This document shows, piece after piece, positions 15,789 to 25,802 of a stretch of 64,000 nt of DNA. Both the position numbers and the translations under genes were made by a program. The stretch spans positions 1 through 64,000 of the forward strand of contig JAHEZJ010000020.1 of NCBI GenBank assembly GCA_023251135.1. Reading direction: 5' to 3'. Position 1 is the first letter of the stretch; the number at the start of each line of letters is the position of its first letter. The stretch comes from Flavobacterium sp. Lineage in GTDB: Bacteria; Bacteroidota; Bacteroidia; Flavobacteriales; Flavobacteriaceae. The notes under the pieces are model-generated. The model worked only from the letters and a program-made list of their open reading frames with translations, did no database searches and was not told where the DNA came from.

Positions 15789-16883
15789 ATGATTAATAGA
15801 GCACCTAAATTATCCAGAAACAATCTGCACTTTTTTTCGCAGTTCGAAGACTTTTTTGACTCTTCACCAGATTTGTTGTGTATTGCAAGTTTTGACGGTT
15901 ATTTTAAAAGAATAAACCCAGCTGTCTCTAAATTACTGGGCTATCCCGAAGAAGAATTACTATCGCGCCCTATAAACGATTTTGTTTTTGAAGCCGATAA
16001 AATGAGAACCGCAAATGCCCGAAAAGACCTTACCCTGGATATCGGTCTCTATAATTTCGAAAACCGCTATGTAACCAAAACCGGCACTATTGTCTGGCTC
16101 TTATGGAGTTCTGTTCCGGTTGCCAAAGACAGACTGGTGTATGCCATTGCCAAAAACATCACCTTTAAGAAAGAACTCGAACAGGAAAGAAACCTTCATT
16201 TGGCTGAACTCACCAAACAAAACAAAGAACTCAAACAACTTACCTATACCACAGCCCACGATTTAAGATCACCTGTAAACAACCTGCTCGCCGTTTTTGA
16301 TCTTTTGGACACCTCTACTATAACCGATCCTGAAACGCTTGAATTAATTTCTATTATTCAAACTTCCACTCAAAGCTTAAAGAAAACGCTGATTGATCAT
16401 GTTGCGCTGCTGGATAAAAAAAACGAGGAAGACGAGCAGTTAGAAATGCTAAATTTTGAAGTTGTTTTAGAAGAAGTATTATCCTCAATCCATTCGCTCA
16501 TTCAAAATTCGAAAACAAAGCTTATAATTGATTTTTCGGAGGCAGAAACCATTCTCTTCAATAAAACATCTCTAAAAAGTATATTCCTCAATCTGATTAC
16601 CAATTCCATTAAGTATTCAAAACCCGGTTATTTGCCTGTTATTCACTTTAATTCCCTTCGTTCAAACGGAACTACCCAATTGATTATTTCGGATAACGGA
16701 ATAGGCTTTGACATGGAAAAAGTAAAAGATAAAATTTTTGGATTGCATCAAAAATTCAGTTCGAATAAGGACAGTAACGGAATTGGTCTCTATCTGGTTT
16801 ACAATCACATAACAAATCTTGGAGGTCATATTTGTCTGGAAAGCCAACCCAATGAAGGGGCTAAATTTACGATTACGTTCTAA
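15789..16883 (+). CDS. PAS-domain sensor histidine kinase, cytoplasmic
   Basis: Domains in order: PAS (residues ~20-130, FDSSPDLLCIASFDGYFKRI), a HisKA dimerisation helix with H-box TTAHDLRSP (His157), and a HATPase_c domain with LNLITNSIKYS (N-box), DNGIGFDMEKV and NGIGLYLVYN. There are no transmembrane segments or receiver domain, so it senses an internal signal. No response regulator gene lies nearby, making it an orphan kinase. The PAS plus HATPase layout resembles many uncharacterised Bacteroidota kinases. Confidence 0.92.
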   Translation: MINRAPKLSRNNLHFFSQFEDFFDSSPDLLCIASFDGYFKRINPAVSKLLGYPEEELLSRPINDFVFEADKMRTANARKDLTLDIGLYNFENRYVTKTGTIVWLLWSSVPVAKDRLVYAIAKNITFKKELEQERNLHLAELTKQNKELKQLTYTTAHDLRSPVNNLLAVFDLLDTSTITDPETLELISIIQTSTQSLKKTLIDHVALLDKKNEEDEQLEMLNFEVVLEEVLSSIHSLIQNSKTKLIIDFSEAETILFNKTSLKSIFLNLITNSIKYSKPGYLPVIHFNSLRSNGTTQLIISDNGIGFDMEKVKDKIFGLHQKFSSNKDSNGIGLYLVYNHITNLGGHICLESQPNEGAKFTITF

Positions 16884-16892
16884 GAACTTCTT

Positions 16893-17090
16893 TAAAATTC
16901 CAAACTTTAAATTCCAAATTCCAAATATTAGCAACCCCACTGGAACTTGGTTTTTGAAGTTTGGATTTTTTTTAATTCAAATCCCAAATAAATAAATTCC
17001 AATAAAAAAATCCCAAATTCCAAATTCTAATAAGAGCGATCCTATTGGAATTTGGAATTTGGAATTTGAGATTTGGAATTTACTTTTATA
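16893..17090. repeat. AAATTCC/GGAATTT repeat block between convergent genes
   Basis: Tandem and inverted copies of AAATTCCAAATTCC and TTTGGAATTTGGAATTT fill the gap between the kinase and the M28 peptidase stops. They could form hairpins ending transcription from both sides. Related units lie at 1968-2046. Confidence 0.75.
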
Positions 17091-17093
17091 AGT

Positions 17094-18482
17094 TTAGTTC
17101 GCCGCTGGAAGAACAATTCCGCCCTGATCCATTAAATACATCAAAGTTGTCATTGTTGCTGCTCCAAGCTCTAGTTCTCTTTTGTTGATGGCGTCAAATT
17201 TATCGTTTGCCGCGTGGTGGTAATCAAAATAACGTTGTGAGTCCGGTTTCAAACCTGCTTTCACAATTGCTTTAGACGTTAAATGATTGATGTCTGACCC
17301 TGCGTGTCCAATAGTGAAGCTATGTACCAAATACGGCTCGAAAAGATCTTTAAAACCTGCTATTTTCTTGAAATTAGCATCATCAGCTTCGATTGAAAAT
17401 CCTCTTGGACTAAATCCTCCAGAATCGCTCTCTAAAGCAAAAATATGATTCTCGTTCTTTTGTTTCGAAAGTTCTTCATACTTCGCTCCTCCTTTACCAC
17501 CATTTTCTTCATTCATAAACAGCACGACACGAATGGTATTTTTAGGCTTATAGTTTAAGTTTTTTAAAATTCGAACTACTTCCATGCTTTGCACTACTCC
17601 TGCTCCGTCGTCATGCGAACCGTCGGCTAAATCCCAGGAATCCAAATGTCCGCCAACAACCATAATGTTGCCAGGGTTTTCTGTTCCGGTAAGTTCTCCA
17701 ACTACGTTATAGGATAAAACATCCGGTAGCGTCTCACAAGATTGTTTGAAATAAAACTTTAAAGACGGGTTTCTTTTTAGAGATTTGCTCAACAGCTCAG
17801 CTCCGTTGGTACTAATTGCAGCGGTTGGAATGTACTGGTCCTTTGGTAAATCACCATAACTTTGAGCTCCTGTATGCGGAAAATCATCTAAGCGTAAGTT
17901 CATCGAACGTACGATAGTTCCCACTGCTCCTAGTTTTGCGGCTTCTTTTGCACCGGCATATCTCTGATCTACACAGGCTCCGTAAGATCTAAAAGTTTCG
18001 ATATTTTCCGGGTCCATTGGTCTGTTGTAAAACACAATTTTGCCTTTTACCTTATCGCCCAATTCCGCCAGTTCTTTTATTCCTTTTACTTCGATTACTT
18101 CAGCAGTAAGTCCTGTTTTTGCAGTAGCAACTGATCCTCCTAAAGCACAAATTGGCACTACCGTTTTTGTTTTATTGTCTAAAATATACGCGGTTTCTTT
18201 TTCGCCACGAACCCAATGCGGAACCATTACTTCCTGCAGGTACACTTTATCAAGACCAAGAGTCTCTAATTGTCTTTTGGTGTATTGCACTGCTTTTTCG
18301 GCACTTGCAGAACCTGACAAACGGCTTCCGATATCGTTAGACAAATACTCTAACCATGTGTAACATTTAGACTCGGTCAGAGCTTTTTTATAAAATAATT
18401 TAATGTTTTTCTCATCATTTGACTGTGCAAAAGATGTCAATCCGTTTAAAACTAAAGCAGTTAAAAGAATCGTTTTTTTCAT
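17094..18482 (-). CDS. Secreted M28-family zinc aminopeptidase
   Basis: The 462-residue protein starts at ATG 18480-18482 with signal peptide MKKTILLTALVLNGLTSFAQ. A PA (protease-associated) insert spans roughly residues 125-240. The M28 metal site follows: GGHLDSWDLADGSHDDGAG (His279, bridging Asp291) and LFMNEENGGKGG (catalytic Glu325, ligand Glu326). It is expected to release N-terminal residues from peptides in the periplasm or outside. It is the last leftward gene next to the glucan locus; with 92 bases between them, it could be a separate unit. Confidence 0.92.
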   Translation of the reverse strand: MKKTILLTALVLNGLTSFAQSNDEKNIKLFYKKALTESKCYTWLEYLSNDIGSRLSGSASAEKAVQYTKRQLETLGLDKVYLQEVMVPHWVRGEKETAYILDNKTKTVVPICALGGSVATAKTGLTAEVIEVKGIKELAELGDKVKGKIVFYNRPMDPENIETFRSYGACVDQRYAGAKEAAKLGAVGTIVRSMNLRLDDFPHTGAQSYGDLPKDQYIPTAAISTNGAELLSKSLKRNPSLKFYFKQSCETLPDVLSYNVVGELTGTENPGNIMVVGGHLDSWDLADGSHDDGAGVVQSMEVVRILKNLNYKPKNTIRVVLFMNEENGGKGGAKYEELSKQKNENHIFALESDSGGFSPRGFSIEADDANFKKIAGFKDLFEPYLVHSFTIGHAGSDINHLTSKAIVKAGLKPDSQRYFDYHHAANDKFDAINKRELELGAATMTTLMYLMDQGGIVLPAAN

Positions 18483-18574
18483 AGGTTGTATAGCATTTTG
18501 GTTGTTACACAAAGGAACAAAATTCTTTAGAACTGCCATCGCTTTTATTTAACGATTTGGAAAAAAAATGAGAA

Positions 18575-20497
18575 TTATTTTACTTCCTGCAATTCGTTTT
18601 TCACTCCAATTCCATTTTCATTAAAGGCTTCAATTGTAAAATAATAGGATGTTCCTTTATCCAACCCTCTAAAATCATAAGAACTATCGTCGTAGACCAT
18701 AATACTGTTATACAATTTGTCCGGTGAAATTCCGTAGTAGATATTATAACCGATAGCATTACTTTGTTTTTTCCAGGAGATCATGGCGTTTCGGGAATCA
18801 GCTGTATTTCGCACTACTTTAAAATCCGTAACCGGCTGTGGCTTTTCTGCCAATCCGTTTCCAAAAACTCTGAAATCTGAAATAGCAAATAAACCGGAAG
18901 CATTATGAATGTTGACCATTTTAATGTAACGGGCCTTAATTGCTTTTGTCAGTTCAACATAATCATGCGGGACGTCTTTTGCATTTTTAGATTTATCGAT
19001 TACCAATTTCCAGTTTACGGCATCGTCAGACATAAAGATTTTATACTGATAATAAATGTCCATTGCCTTGTTGAATTGCGTTGCTTTATGATCAGCATAA
19101 TTGATCTGGAGTGCATTAATTTCCATTTGTCTGCCCAGATCCAACTGTAACCATTCTCCCGGATTCGCTGTTTTTGCTGACCAGTAGGTTTGAATATTTT
19201 CATCGGTTAAATTCTCTGCTCCGTAGCAAAACTTCTCGTATACTTTTTTCCCGCCGTTGTCCATTCTGTGGGTTTCCACTTCCATACATTCTTCTGAAGA
19301 AGAAACGGTCACAGGCTTTTTATACGAAAGTAACATCCAGCCAGAGGAAGCTCCTTTTTCCTGATTGCGTTTTTTGGTTGGTAAAACGATCGGAAAATCT
19401 CCGTAAGCCGTGATCGAATACATGACATCCTCTTTGTCAAATCCGGCAGGAAACATATCGATACGACGCTCAAAACGGTCTTTGATGGAGATTTTACAGG
19501 TTCCGGTATTCCAATAATTGCCATAATTGTCCGCAAAAGTATTTCCGTGTCCTGCTCCAATTACAAATCCTCCCGGTTTATACGACATCGGATTGTGTTT
19601 TTGATAGGTAAAAGGCCCCAACGGACTGTTTCCAACATGTACACCATTGGCATAGCCTTTAAATTCAGTAGCGGGAGCTCCGTATTGCATGTAGTATTTG
19701 CCATTGTGTTTGGTCATCCAGGCTCCTTCTATAAAATTACCCCAGGGAGCGGGTTCCATATCGTTATTGGGTCCAAAACGTTCCCAACCGTGATTGGCAG
19801 GATCAAGCCCTGCTACTTCTTTTATTTCGCCATAAGCACGTTGAATGTCTTCTACTTCGGTGGCTTTGTACAGTTTTTCGTAAGCCGCCTGATCACCTTT
19901 TGGAAGCCAGGTGTTGTAATCGACTTCTACGCCTACAAGTGGTAATTTTCCGCTTGAACCGTAATACATATAAACTTTTTTATCATCGTCCTGAAAAATA
20001 GCCGGGTCCCAGGTTGGCAACATCGCTTTGTCGATATGTCGCAACCATTGTCCCGATTTTGGATCGGCAGTTTTCCAAACAGGATGGTCTCTTTTCCAGG
20101 TTGATCCCACATAAAATAAGGTATCGTTTACTACCCATGCCGCAGGGGCACATTGGTCATCATCGGCAGGGCGGCGCTGAAAACTACCGTACACAAACTT
20201 CCAGTCTGACATATCTTTGCTCCAAAAATACCCCGCCTGATTAGTGGCAAACAAATAATACTCCCCTTTGAAAGTGATAATTACCGGATCGGCACTTGAA
20301 CGACGGGATTCCGGAATGCCGTTGTGATTCTCGGTGGTGTAATTGTACCCGATATTAACCGGATTGCAGTAGGTTGAGGCTTTTTTGTTGGGGTCAAACC
20401 ATTCGGTCTTACCTGGAATTTTAGTATTTTGTGCAAGTATTGTATTGCTTAAACTAATCAGCATCAGCATAACAGCTACTCCATATATTTTTTTCAT
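18575..20497 (-). CDS. Glycoside hydrolase family 43 protein with F5/8-type C and Fn3 domains
   Basis: The 640-residue secreted protein has signal peptide MKKIYGVAVMLMLISLSNTI plus a short tail. The five-bladed GH43 domain carries the expected acidic triad: Asp70 in SSADPVIITF, Asp164 in PTWDPAIFQD and Glu257 in NFIEGAWMTK. Residues ~395-540 form a discoidin (F5/8 C) carbohydrate-binding module (PGEWLQLDLGRQMEINALQI), and ~545-640 a fibronectin III domain. Substrate is not deducible; GH43 enzymes often cut arabinose or xylose linkages. It lies downstream of the phosphodiesterase gene (56-base gap) in the glucan locus. Confidence 0.88.
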   Translation of the reverse strand: MKKIYGVAVMLMLISLSNTILAQNTKIPGKTEWFDPNKKASTYCNPVNIGYNYTTENHNGIPESRRSSADPVIITFKGEYYLFATNQAGYFWSKDMSDWKFVYGSFQRRPADDDQCAPAAWVVNDTLFYVGSTWKRDHPVWKTADPKSGQWLRHIDKAMLPTWDPAIFQDDDKKVYMYYGSSGKLPLVGVEVDYNTWLPKGDQAAYEKLYKATEVEDIQRAYGEIKEVAGLDPANHGWERFGPNNDMEPAPWGNFIEGAWMTKHNGKYYMQYGAPATEFKGYANGVHVGNSPLGPFTYQKHNPMSYKPGGFVIGAGHGNTFADNYGNYWNTGTCKISIKDRFERRIDMFPAGFDKEDVMYSITAYGDFPIVLPTKKRNQEKGASSGWMLLSYKKPVTVSSSEECMEVETHRMDNGGKKVYEKFCYGAENLTDENIQTYWSAKTANPGEWLQLDLGRQMEINALQINYADHKATQFNKAMDIYYQYKIFMSDDAVNWKLVIDKSKNAKDVPHDYVELTKAIKARYIKMVNIHNASGLFAISDFRVFGNGLAEKPQPVTDFKVVRNTADSRNAMISWKKQSNAIGYNIYYGISPDKLYNSIMVYDDSSYDFRGLDKGTSYYFTIEAFNENGIGVKNELQEVK

Positions 20498-20553
20498 AGG
20501 ATGTTTTTATATAAAAGGTTTTCTCCAAAAGGGAAAACACAGTTTCAATAGTT

Positions 20554-21339
20554 CTATTTTTTCTGTTTTATCCTTTGTTTTAACAACTCAGGTTCATTGG
20601 TAGTGATATAATTGAATTTATGATCAATTATCCAGTCCATATCGGCCGTTTCGTTTACCGTCCAGGCATTTAAAATAACATTATACGCTTTGGCTTCTTT
20701 GATCCATTCCGGATGTTTCTTAAATACTGAATAATGATAATCAACGCCGTTTATATGATCTGCTTTAACTTCTTTTGGAGATTTGTTTCCTTCAAGATAC
20801 TGTAAACTTGCTCTGGAATCGACTTCTCTGATTTGTTTCAGAATTTCATAATCAAAACTGATGTAGCAGGTTATTTTCTCTGCTTTCAGTTTTTGAATTA
20901 TTTCGACGGTCCTCAACGCCGTTTTTCTTCCTCTTTCTTTACTTATTTCTGAAGGTTTTATTTCACAAACCAAAAGGGTGTGCTTGTTATTTCTCTTGCC
21001 TTCAGCAATATACTCGTACAAGGTTGGAAGCTTCTCTCCGTTTGAAAGTTTAAACTTTATAAGATCAGCGTAACTTGTTTCCTCAATAAGCAATTTGTTA
21101 TAATGTGCGTCATGATTGATAACGAGTGAATCATCGGCTGTTCTCCAAACGTCAAACTCTGAACCGGGAAGTTTTAAGTCGATGGCGTGTCTTAAAGCGG
21201 CTATAGAATTTTCAGGGAGATTGTTTTTTTTCCATGCCCCTCGATGTGCCACTATTGCATTTTCTTTCACACAGCAGGACTGAAAAGCAATTGTTATTGT
21301 TAAAAGTAATGATATCCGAAATGCTTTAGTAGTATTCAT
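20554..21339 (-). CDS. Exported glycerophosphodiester phosphodiesterase family protein
   Basis: The 261-residue protein has a lipoprotein-like N-terminus (FQSCC, Cys22-23) followed by a GDPD TIM barrel. VAHRGAWKKNNLPENSIAAL (catalytic His and N-terminal E-N pair), GSEFDVWRTADDSLVINHD (metal-binding E-x-D and second His) and LLVCEIKPSE (metal Glu) are all present. Such enzymes cleave glycerophosphodiesters to glycerol 3-phosphate and an alcohol. Its position between GH3 and GH43 genes of a predicted beta-1,2-glucan locus suggests removal of phosphoglycerol groups from glucans, an inference from context only. Confidence 0.9.
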   Translation of the reverse strand: MNTTKAFRISLLLTITIAFQSCCVKENAIVAHRGAWKKNNLPENSIAALRHAIDLKLPGSEFDVWRTADDSLVINHDAHYNKLLIEETSYADLIKFKLSNGEKLPTLYEYIAEGKRNNKHTLLVCEIKPSEISKERGRKTALRTVEIIQKLKAEKITCYISFDYEILKQIREVDSRASLQYLEGNKSPKEVKADHINGVDYHYSVFKKHPEWIKEAKAYNVILNAWTVNETADMDWIIDHKFNYITTNEPELLKQRIKQKK

Positions 21340-21564
21340 TATTTTGAATTTATGTTTTATAACCTATATCGTAAACTGTATTGACTGCGCAAATATCCAA
21401 AAGAATTAGTTCTCCCTCAGTTTGAGAAAGGCCGTCACCCCCTTTGTAAATTTACGAATACAAACTTTTAATATGTATGAAAATACTGTAATATATTTTA
21501 TAAGAAATATCTTTCTTTTTATTATTTTATTTAATATTGCATTATAATTTTAAAAATTCAATTT

Positions 21565-21882
21565 ATGGAAGAGCAAGAAAATTTAGGAACTTACCCGGTT
21601 AAAACTGATGGTGACAATGGTGCTGTTATAAATGCCGTTTTTTCTCAATTAAGAAGTAGTCATACTACCTTTGATGGGGAACCTTATGATGCAAGTATAG
21701 CCAACACTTCATTTGCCAGTTTCTACATGCAATTTTTTGATGCGCAAGGTCATGTCCAAGGTCAGACTTATAATTACAATGGTGATAGTGGTCTATGGAA
21801 TCTGAATGGTGATGCAACATACCCAGTGTACAATGATCAGGTTTCTGGTGCTATTGATATCGATTTTTCATCTAATAGTTAA
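21565..21882 (+). CDS. Small acidic protein of unknown function inside the glucan locus, opposite strand
   Basis: The 105-residue product (MEEQENLGTYPVKTDGDNGA...) is rich in Asp, Asn, Gly, Ser and Tyr, has no signal peptide or membrane segment, and no motif I recognise. It is transcribed against the flanking GH3 and phosphodiesterase genes with a 225-base leader region of its own. The composition looks like real protein, but I have no family support. It could be an intracellular small protein of the locus or a lineage-specific orphan. Confidence 0.6.
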   Translation: MEEQENLGTYPVKTDGDNGAVINAVFSQLRSSHTTFDGEPYDASIANTSFASFYMQFFDAQGHVQGQTYNYNGDSGLWNLNGDATYPVYNDQVSGAIDIDFSSNS

Positions 21883-21895
21883 TGTTGAACCTATT

Positions 21896-21932
21896 TAAAA
21901 AAAGCCCTTCGCAAACCAAAACACGAAGGGCT
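21896..21932 (-). terminator. Terminator of the GH3 gene
   Basis: Arms AGCCCTTCG (21903-21911) and CGAAGGGCT (21924-21932) pair, and on the minus strand a T-run follows (plus-strand A-run at 21896-21902). It may also help end the small rightward gene, but there is no T-tract in that direction. Confidence 0.8.
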
Positions 21933-21953
21933 AATCACTAATCAATAAACCAA

Positions 21954-24254
21954 CTAATTAGTTAACTCAAAGCTAACTTTCTTATCGGCATCTGAATTTC
22001 CACCTACGAAAACATCAAACTGCCCAGGTTCTGCTACAAATTGTAGGTCAGAATTATAAAATTTTAAATCTTCAACTGTGATCTCGAAAGTCACGGTTTG
22101 TTTCTCCCCTTTTTTAAGGGTTATTTTTTGGAAATTTTTAAGCTCTCTAACAGGTCTTGTTACCGATCCAACCAAATCTCTGATGTACAATTGCACAGTT
22201 TCTTTTCCATCATAATTTCCGGTGTTGGCAACGTCTACGGTTACTTTTAATTTACCGTTTGAATTCATTTTATCAGCTGAAATCTTCAGGTTTGAATACT
22301 CAAAAGTGGTGTAACTTAAACCAAAACCAAATGGGAACAACGGTTCGTTTCTTTCGTCAATATAGTTTGATCTGAATTTTTCGAATTTACCTTCTTTGTT
22401 AACAAGAGGTCTTCCTGTATTTTTGTGTGCATAATAAATCGGTAGCTGCCCCACACTTCTTGGGAAAGTTGATGTTAATTTTCCTGAAGGGTTCACATCA
22501 CCAAACAAAACGTCGGCAATAGCATAACCCGCTTCGGTACCGGCAAACCAAACATTTAAAATAGCCGGAACCGTTTCGTTTTCCTCTTTTATCACTAACG
22601 GACGACCGTCAAATAATACTAAAACAACCGGTTTACCTGTTTTTAATAAGGCATTTAATAAATCTTTTTGGGCCTGTGGAATTTCTAAGTTTGTACGGCT
22701 GCTTGATTCACCGCTCATCTCAGCAGATTCTCCCAATGCTGCAACAATTACGTCCGACTGATTGGCTACTTTTAAAGCTTCTGCCAGTAATTCTTCTTTT
22801 GAACGAGCGTCACGGTGTAAGGTTTTACCAAACATGGTTGCTTTGGTTTCAAACTCTTCATCATAATCTAAGTTGCTTCCTTTAGCATACAATACTTTTG
22901 TAGAAGCTCCCGCTACTTCTTTGATTCCAGCCAAAAGTGAGATCGCGTTCTCCATTCTTGTAGCTACACTCCAAGTTCCCGGCATGTTTTCTTTTGCATC
23001 TGCCAAAGGTCCGATTAGAGCAATTGTACCTGATTTTTTAAGCGGTAACAATTGATTTTGATTTTTCAACAAAACCAATGATTGTGCTGCTGTCGAACGT
23101 GCTTCTTTTCTGCTGCTTGCCGTAAAAATTTCTGTTTTTGCTCTGTTGGCATCACAATATTTATACGGATCACTGAATAAACCTAAATCGTATTTTGCTT
23201 CTAAAATAAGTTTAACCGCATTATCGATCGTCTCGATGGTTACTTTTTTCTCGTCTAATGATTTTTTCAAAGTCCCTAAGAAACCTTCACCTACCATGTC
23301 CATTTCTACACCTGCGTTTAGCGATAAAGCCGAAACGGCCTGTAAATCTCCCATTCCGTGTTCGATCATTTCAGGGATTCCGGTAAAATCGGTTACCACG
23401 AAACCTTTAAAGCCCCATTGTTTTCTTAAAACATCGGTCATTAACCATTTATTTCCTGTTGCAGGGATTCCGTCGATTTCATTGAAAGAGGCCATTACCG
23501 AACCTACACCTGCATCAACAGCGGCTTTGTAAGGAGGAAAATAGTCGTTGAACATTCTGATATGACTCATATCAACTGTATTGTAATCGCGTCCTGCTTC
23601 CGGCGCTCCGTATAAAGCGAAGTGTTTTACACAGGCCATAATCGAATTGTTTTTTGAAAGATCGTGTTGCTGATACCCATTTACCATTGCTTTGGCAATC
23701 TGGCTTCCTAAATACGGATCTTCTCCCGAACCTTCAGAAACTCTTCCCCAACGCGGGTCACGAGAAACGTCTACCATTGGTGAGAATGTCCAGTTGATTC
23801 CGTCAGCACTGGCTTCCTGCGCTGCAATTCTGGCACTTCTTTCGATCAGGTTCATGTCCCAGGTACATGATAATCCCAATGGAATTGGGAAGGTGGTTTC
23901 GTAACCGTGAATGACGTCCATTCCGAAAATTAATGGAATTTTCAGACGGCTTTTCTCCACCGCAATTCGTTGTACTTCTCTAATTTTTTGAACCGATTTA
24001 ATATTGAATAAACCTCCAACTTTACCTTCAGCAATTTTTTTCGCCACATCAGAACTATTTGCCTGTCCTGTAGTAATATCTCCAGAAGTCGGTAAATTAA
24101 GCTGTCCCAATTTTTCGTCCAGTGTCATCTTTGACAATAACTCTGCTACAAACTCTGATTTCGGTTTGATTTTTACTGTATTTTTAGTGTTCTTTTTCTG
24201 GGCGTATCCGAGAACAGCACATCCTAAAAATAACAAGACTAATTTGTTTTTCAT
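21954..24254 (-). CDS. bglX: Periplasmic GH3 beta-glucosidase
   Basis: The 766-residue protein starts at ATG 24252-24254 with signal peptide MKNKLVLLFLGCAVLGYAQ. It has the full GH3 layout: an N-terminal TIM barrel with substrate motifs (FSPMVDVSRDPRWGRVSEG, KHFALYG) and nucleophile Asp289 in VVTDFTG; a C-terminal alpha/beta sandwich containing the acid/base region (GESAEMSGESSSR); and a Fn3-like tail. BglX-type enzymes release glucose from beta-glucooligosaccharides, including sophoro-oligosaccharides in characterised Bacteroides relatives. It follows the GH144 gene in the locus by 149 bases, which fits a role in finishing beta-1,2-glucan breakdown. Confidence 0.92.
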   Translation of the reverse strand: MKNKLVLLFLGCAVLGYAQKKNTKNTVKIKPKSEFVAELLSKMTLDEKLGQLNLPTSGDITTGQANSSDVAKKIAEGKVGGLFNIKSVQKIREVQRIAVEKSRLKIPLIFGMDVIHGYETTFPIPLGLSCTWDMNLIERSARIAAQEASADGINWTFSPMVDVSRDPRWGRVSEGSGEDPYLGSQIAKAMVNGYQQHDLSKNNSIMACVKHFALYGAPEAGRDYNTVDMSHIRMFNDYFPPYKAAVDAGVGSVMASFNEIDGIPATGNKWLMTDVLRKQWGFKGFVVTDFTGIPEMIEHGMGDLQAVSALSLNAGVEMDMVGEGFLGTLKKSLDEKKVTIETIDNAVKLILEAKYDLGLFSDPYKYCDANRAKTEIFTASSRKEARSTAAQSLVLLKNQNQLLPLKKSGTIALIGPLADAKENMPGTWSVATRMENAISLLAGIKEVAGASTKVLYAKGSNLDYDEEFETKATMFGKTLHRDARSKEELLAEALKVANQSDVIVAALGESAEMSGESSSRTNLEIPQAQKDLLNALLKTGKPVVLVLFDGRPLVIKEENETVPAILNVWFAGTEAGYAIADVLFGDVNPSGKLTSTFPRSVGQLPIYYAHKNTGRPLVNKEGKFEKFRSNYIDERNEPLFPFGFGLSYTTFEYSNLKISADKMNSNGKLKVTVDVANTGNYDGKETVQLYIRDLVGSVTRPVRELKNFQKITLKKGEKQTVTFEITVEDLKFYNSDLQFVAEPGQFDVFVGGNSDADKKVSFELTN

Positions 24255-24403
24255 GTGTATTAATATTTGTTTTTGGAGCATGAAACCGCTTTCTTCGTTT
24301 CATTTATGAGTTGAAATCAAAGCGTTTTCATTTTAATCTATTTGTTTTTTGTATTCGTTTTTATCGTTTAAACCTCCATCCCCAGATTGCAGGATGTCAT
24401 TTA

Positions 24404-25771
24404 TTAGAATCCATATTTTCCGGATTTAAAACCAAGCTTCGTTAAACCTTGTTTTACTTCGGGAGCATTCATGAATAATTTCCACAATAAACCGGTACGG
24501 TAGTTTTCGATCATGACAACTTCAGGTCCCTGATCGATGGCTAAGTAACGTTTTGCCACCCATTTGTTCTGTAAGCTTACCGCATCATAAAACCCTGCAT
24601 TTCCAAAGGTTTCTTTTTTATGATTTTCGTATAAGTTTCTAATGACAGCTATTGCTTCTTTTGGCGTGTAGACGATCGAACTAATTGCAGCTGTTGGAGA
24701 AATTACTCCTTTATCGTTACTTGGCATGTGGGCATCGTAACCTATAGATCCGTCAGGATTTCTGGAATAAGATGCGGTTAATCCCCAATAATCGGGTCCG
24801 TAACCTTTAAACTTGCCCGGGTTTTCGATACAATACTGATAATCAATTTTTACCTGATTGACATTCAGATTCCAATAGTTCGCATATTTGTCGGTTAATT
24901 GGTTCGGATCAAGTCCGACATACGAATAATGCGCCCAAAACAATGGTCCGCCAAATTCCTCGGCCCCGTTGTGTTTTAGAATTAATGGCAGGTTGTATTT
25001 TGTTTTTGAAGAAACAATTCCGCCATTTCTCGCCCAGCCTTCGTGGTATGCTTTTGCCTCTATTGCATGTGTGGGTGAAGAAGCTGCCATCACGTAGGTA
25101 ATCAAACATTCGTTGTAGCCTTCAAGTGGAAAATTCATTTGCCAGTCGTAAGTTGGCGACCAGTGCCAGTACAACACATTTTTATTGTTGGTGTACCATT
25201 GCCAATCTACTCCTTTCCAAAGTGCGTCATATTTTTGAGCTACTGCTCGCTCTTTCTCAGAACCGTCTTTTAGATATTCGCGAACGGTAATCATTCCTGC
25301 AACCAAAAATGAGGTTTCGACCAAATCTCCACCATTATCCTTGGTTCCAAAAGGTTTTACTTTTCCTGTATTTCCGTCTATCCAGTGTGACCATGCTCCG
25401 TGAAAACGATCTGCTTTGCCTAAAAAATCAGCAATTTTATTCAGTCTTTCAACACCTTTTTCTTTGGTTACATATCCTTGCGACATTCCGGATACTATGG
25501 CCATCAATCCAAAACCAGAACCTCCTGTAGTTACAATATGTGCATCGTTTTCAGGGTAATTCCCATCCGGATGGTAACGTTCTCTGGCCAATCCTGAGTT
25601 GGGCTCAGCGTAATCCCAAAAATATTTAAAGGTCTCTTTTTGAACCGTAGCTAAAAGCTGATCGTCTGTTAATTTTACTGTAGCTGACGATGCCTTTTCT
25701 TTGTCTTTTTTTTCTTGTGCATTACAGCCCAAAAAAGTAAAAGCTAATAGTAAAACTGAAATTTTAACCAT
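24404..25771 (-). CDS. GH144-type lipoprotein, predicted endo-beta-1,2-glucanase
   Basis: The 455-residue lipoprotein (signal ending FLGC, Cys16) is a single (alpha/alpha)-barrel 'glucoamylase-like' protein (PF10091). Landmarks include TFKYFWDYAEPNSGLARERY, TTGGSGFGLMAIV, GAWSHWIDG, NGGDLVETSFLVAGM, WAHYSYVGLDP and YWGLTASY. The group was reclassified as GH144 after characterisation of endo-beta-1,2-glucanases such as the Chitinophaga pinensis enzyme. Being lipidated, it probably sits on the outer membrane to cut glucan before or after SusCD uptake. It follows susD by 73 bases with a hairpin in between. Confidence 0.85.
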   Translation of the reverse strand: MVKISVLLLAFTFLGCNAQEKKDKEKASSATVKLTDDQLLATVQKETFKYFWDYAEPNSGLARERYHPDGNYPENDAHIVTTGGSGFGLMAIVSGMSQGYVTKEKGVERLNKIADFLGKADRFHGAWSHWIDGNTGKVKPFGTKDNGGDLVETSFLVAGMITVREYLKDGSEKERAVAQKYDALWKGVDWQWYTNNKNVLYWHWSPTYDWQMNFPLEGYNECLITYVMAASSPTHAIEAKAYHEGWARNGGIVSSKTKYNLPLILKHNGAEEFGGPLFWAHYSYVGLDPNQLTDKYANYWNLNVNQVKIDYQYCIENPGKFKGYGPDYWGLTASYSRNPDGSIGYDAHMPSNDKGVISPTAAISSIVYTPKEAIAVIRNLYENHKKETFGNAGFYDAVSLQNKWVAKRYLAIDQGPEVVMIENYRTGLLWKLFMNAPEVKQGLTKLGFKSGKYGF

Positions 25772-25802
25772 TATAAAAATTTTAAAAACAATGAATAAAA
25801 AC

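Noticed and set aside
19547..19945. 132-codon frame antisense to the GH43 gene
   Set aside because: A shadow of a well-supported coding region with no signals of its own. The same holds for antisense frames at 23146-23532 (within GH3) and 31538-31984 (within the regulator).
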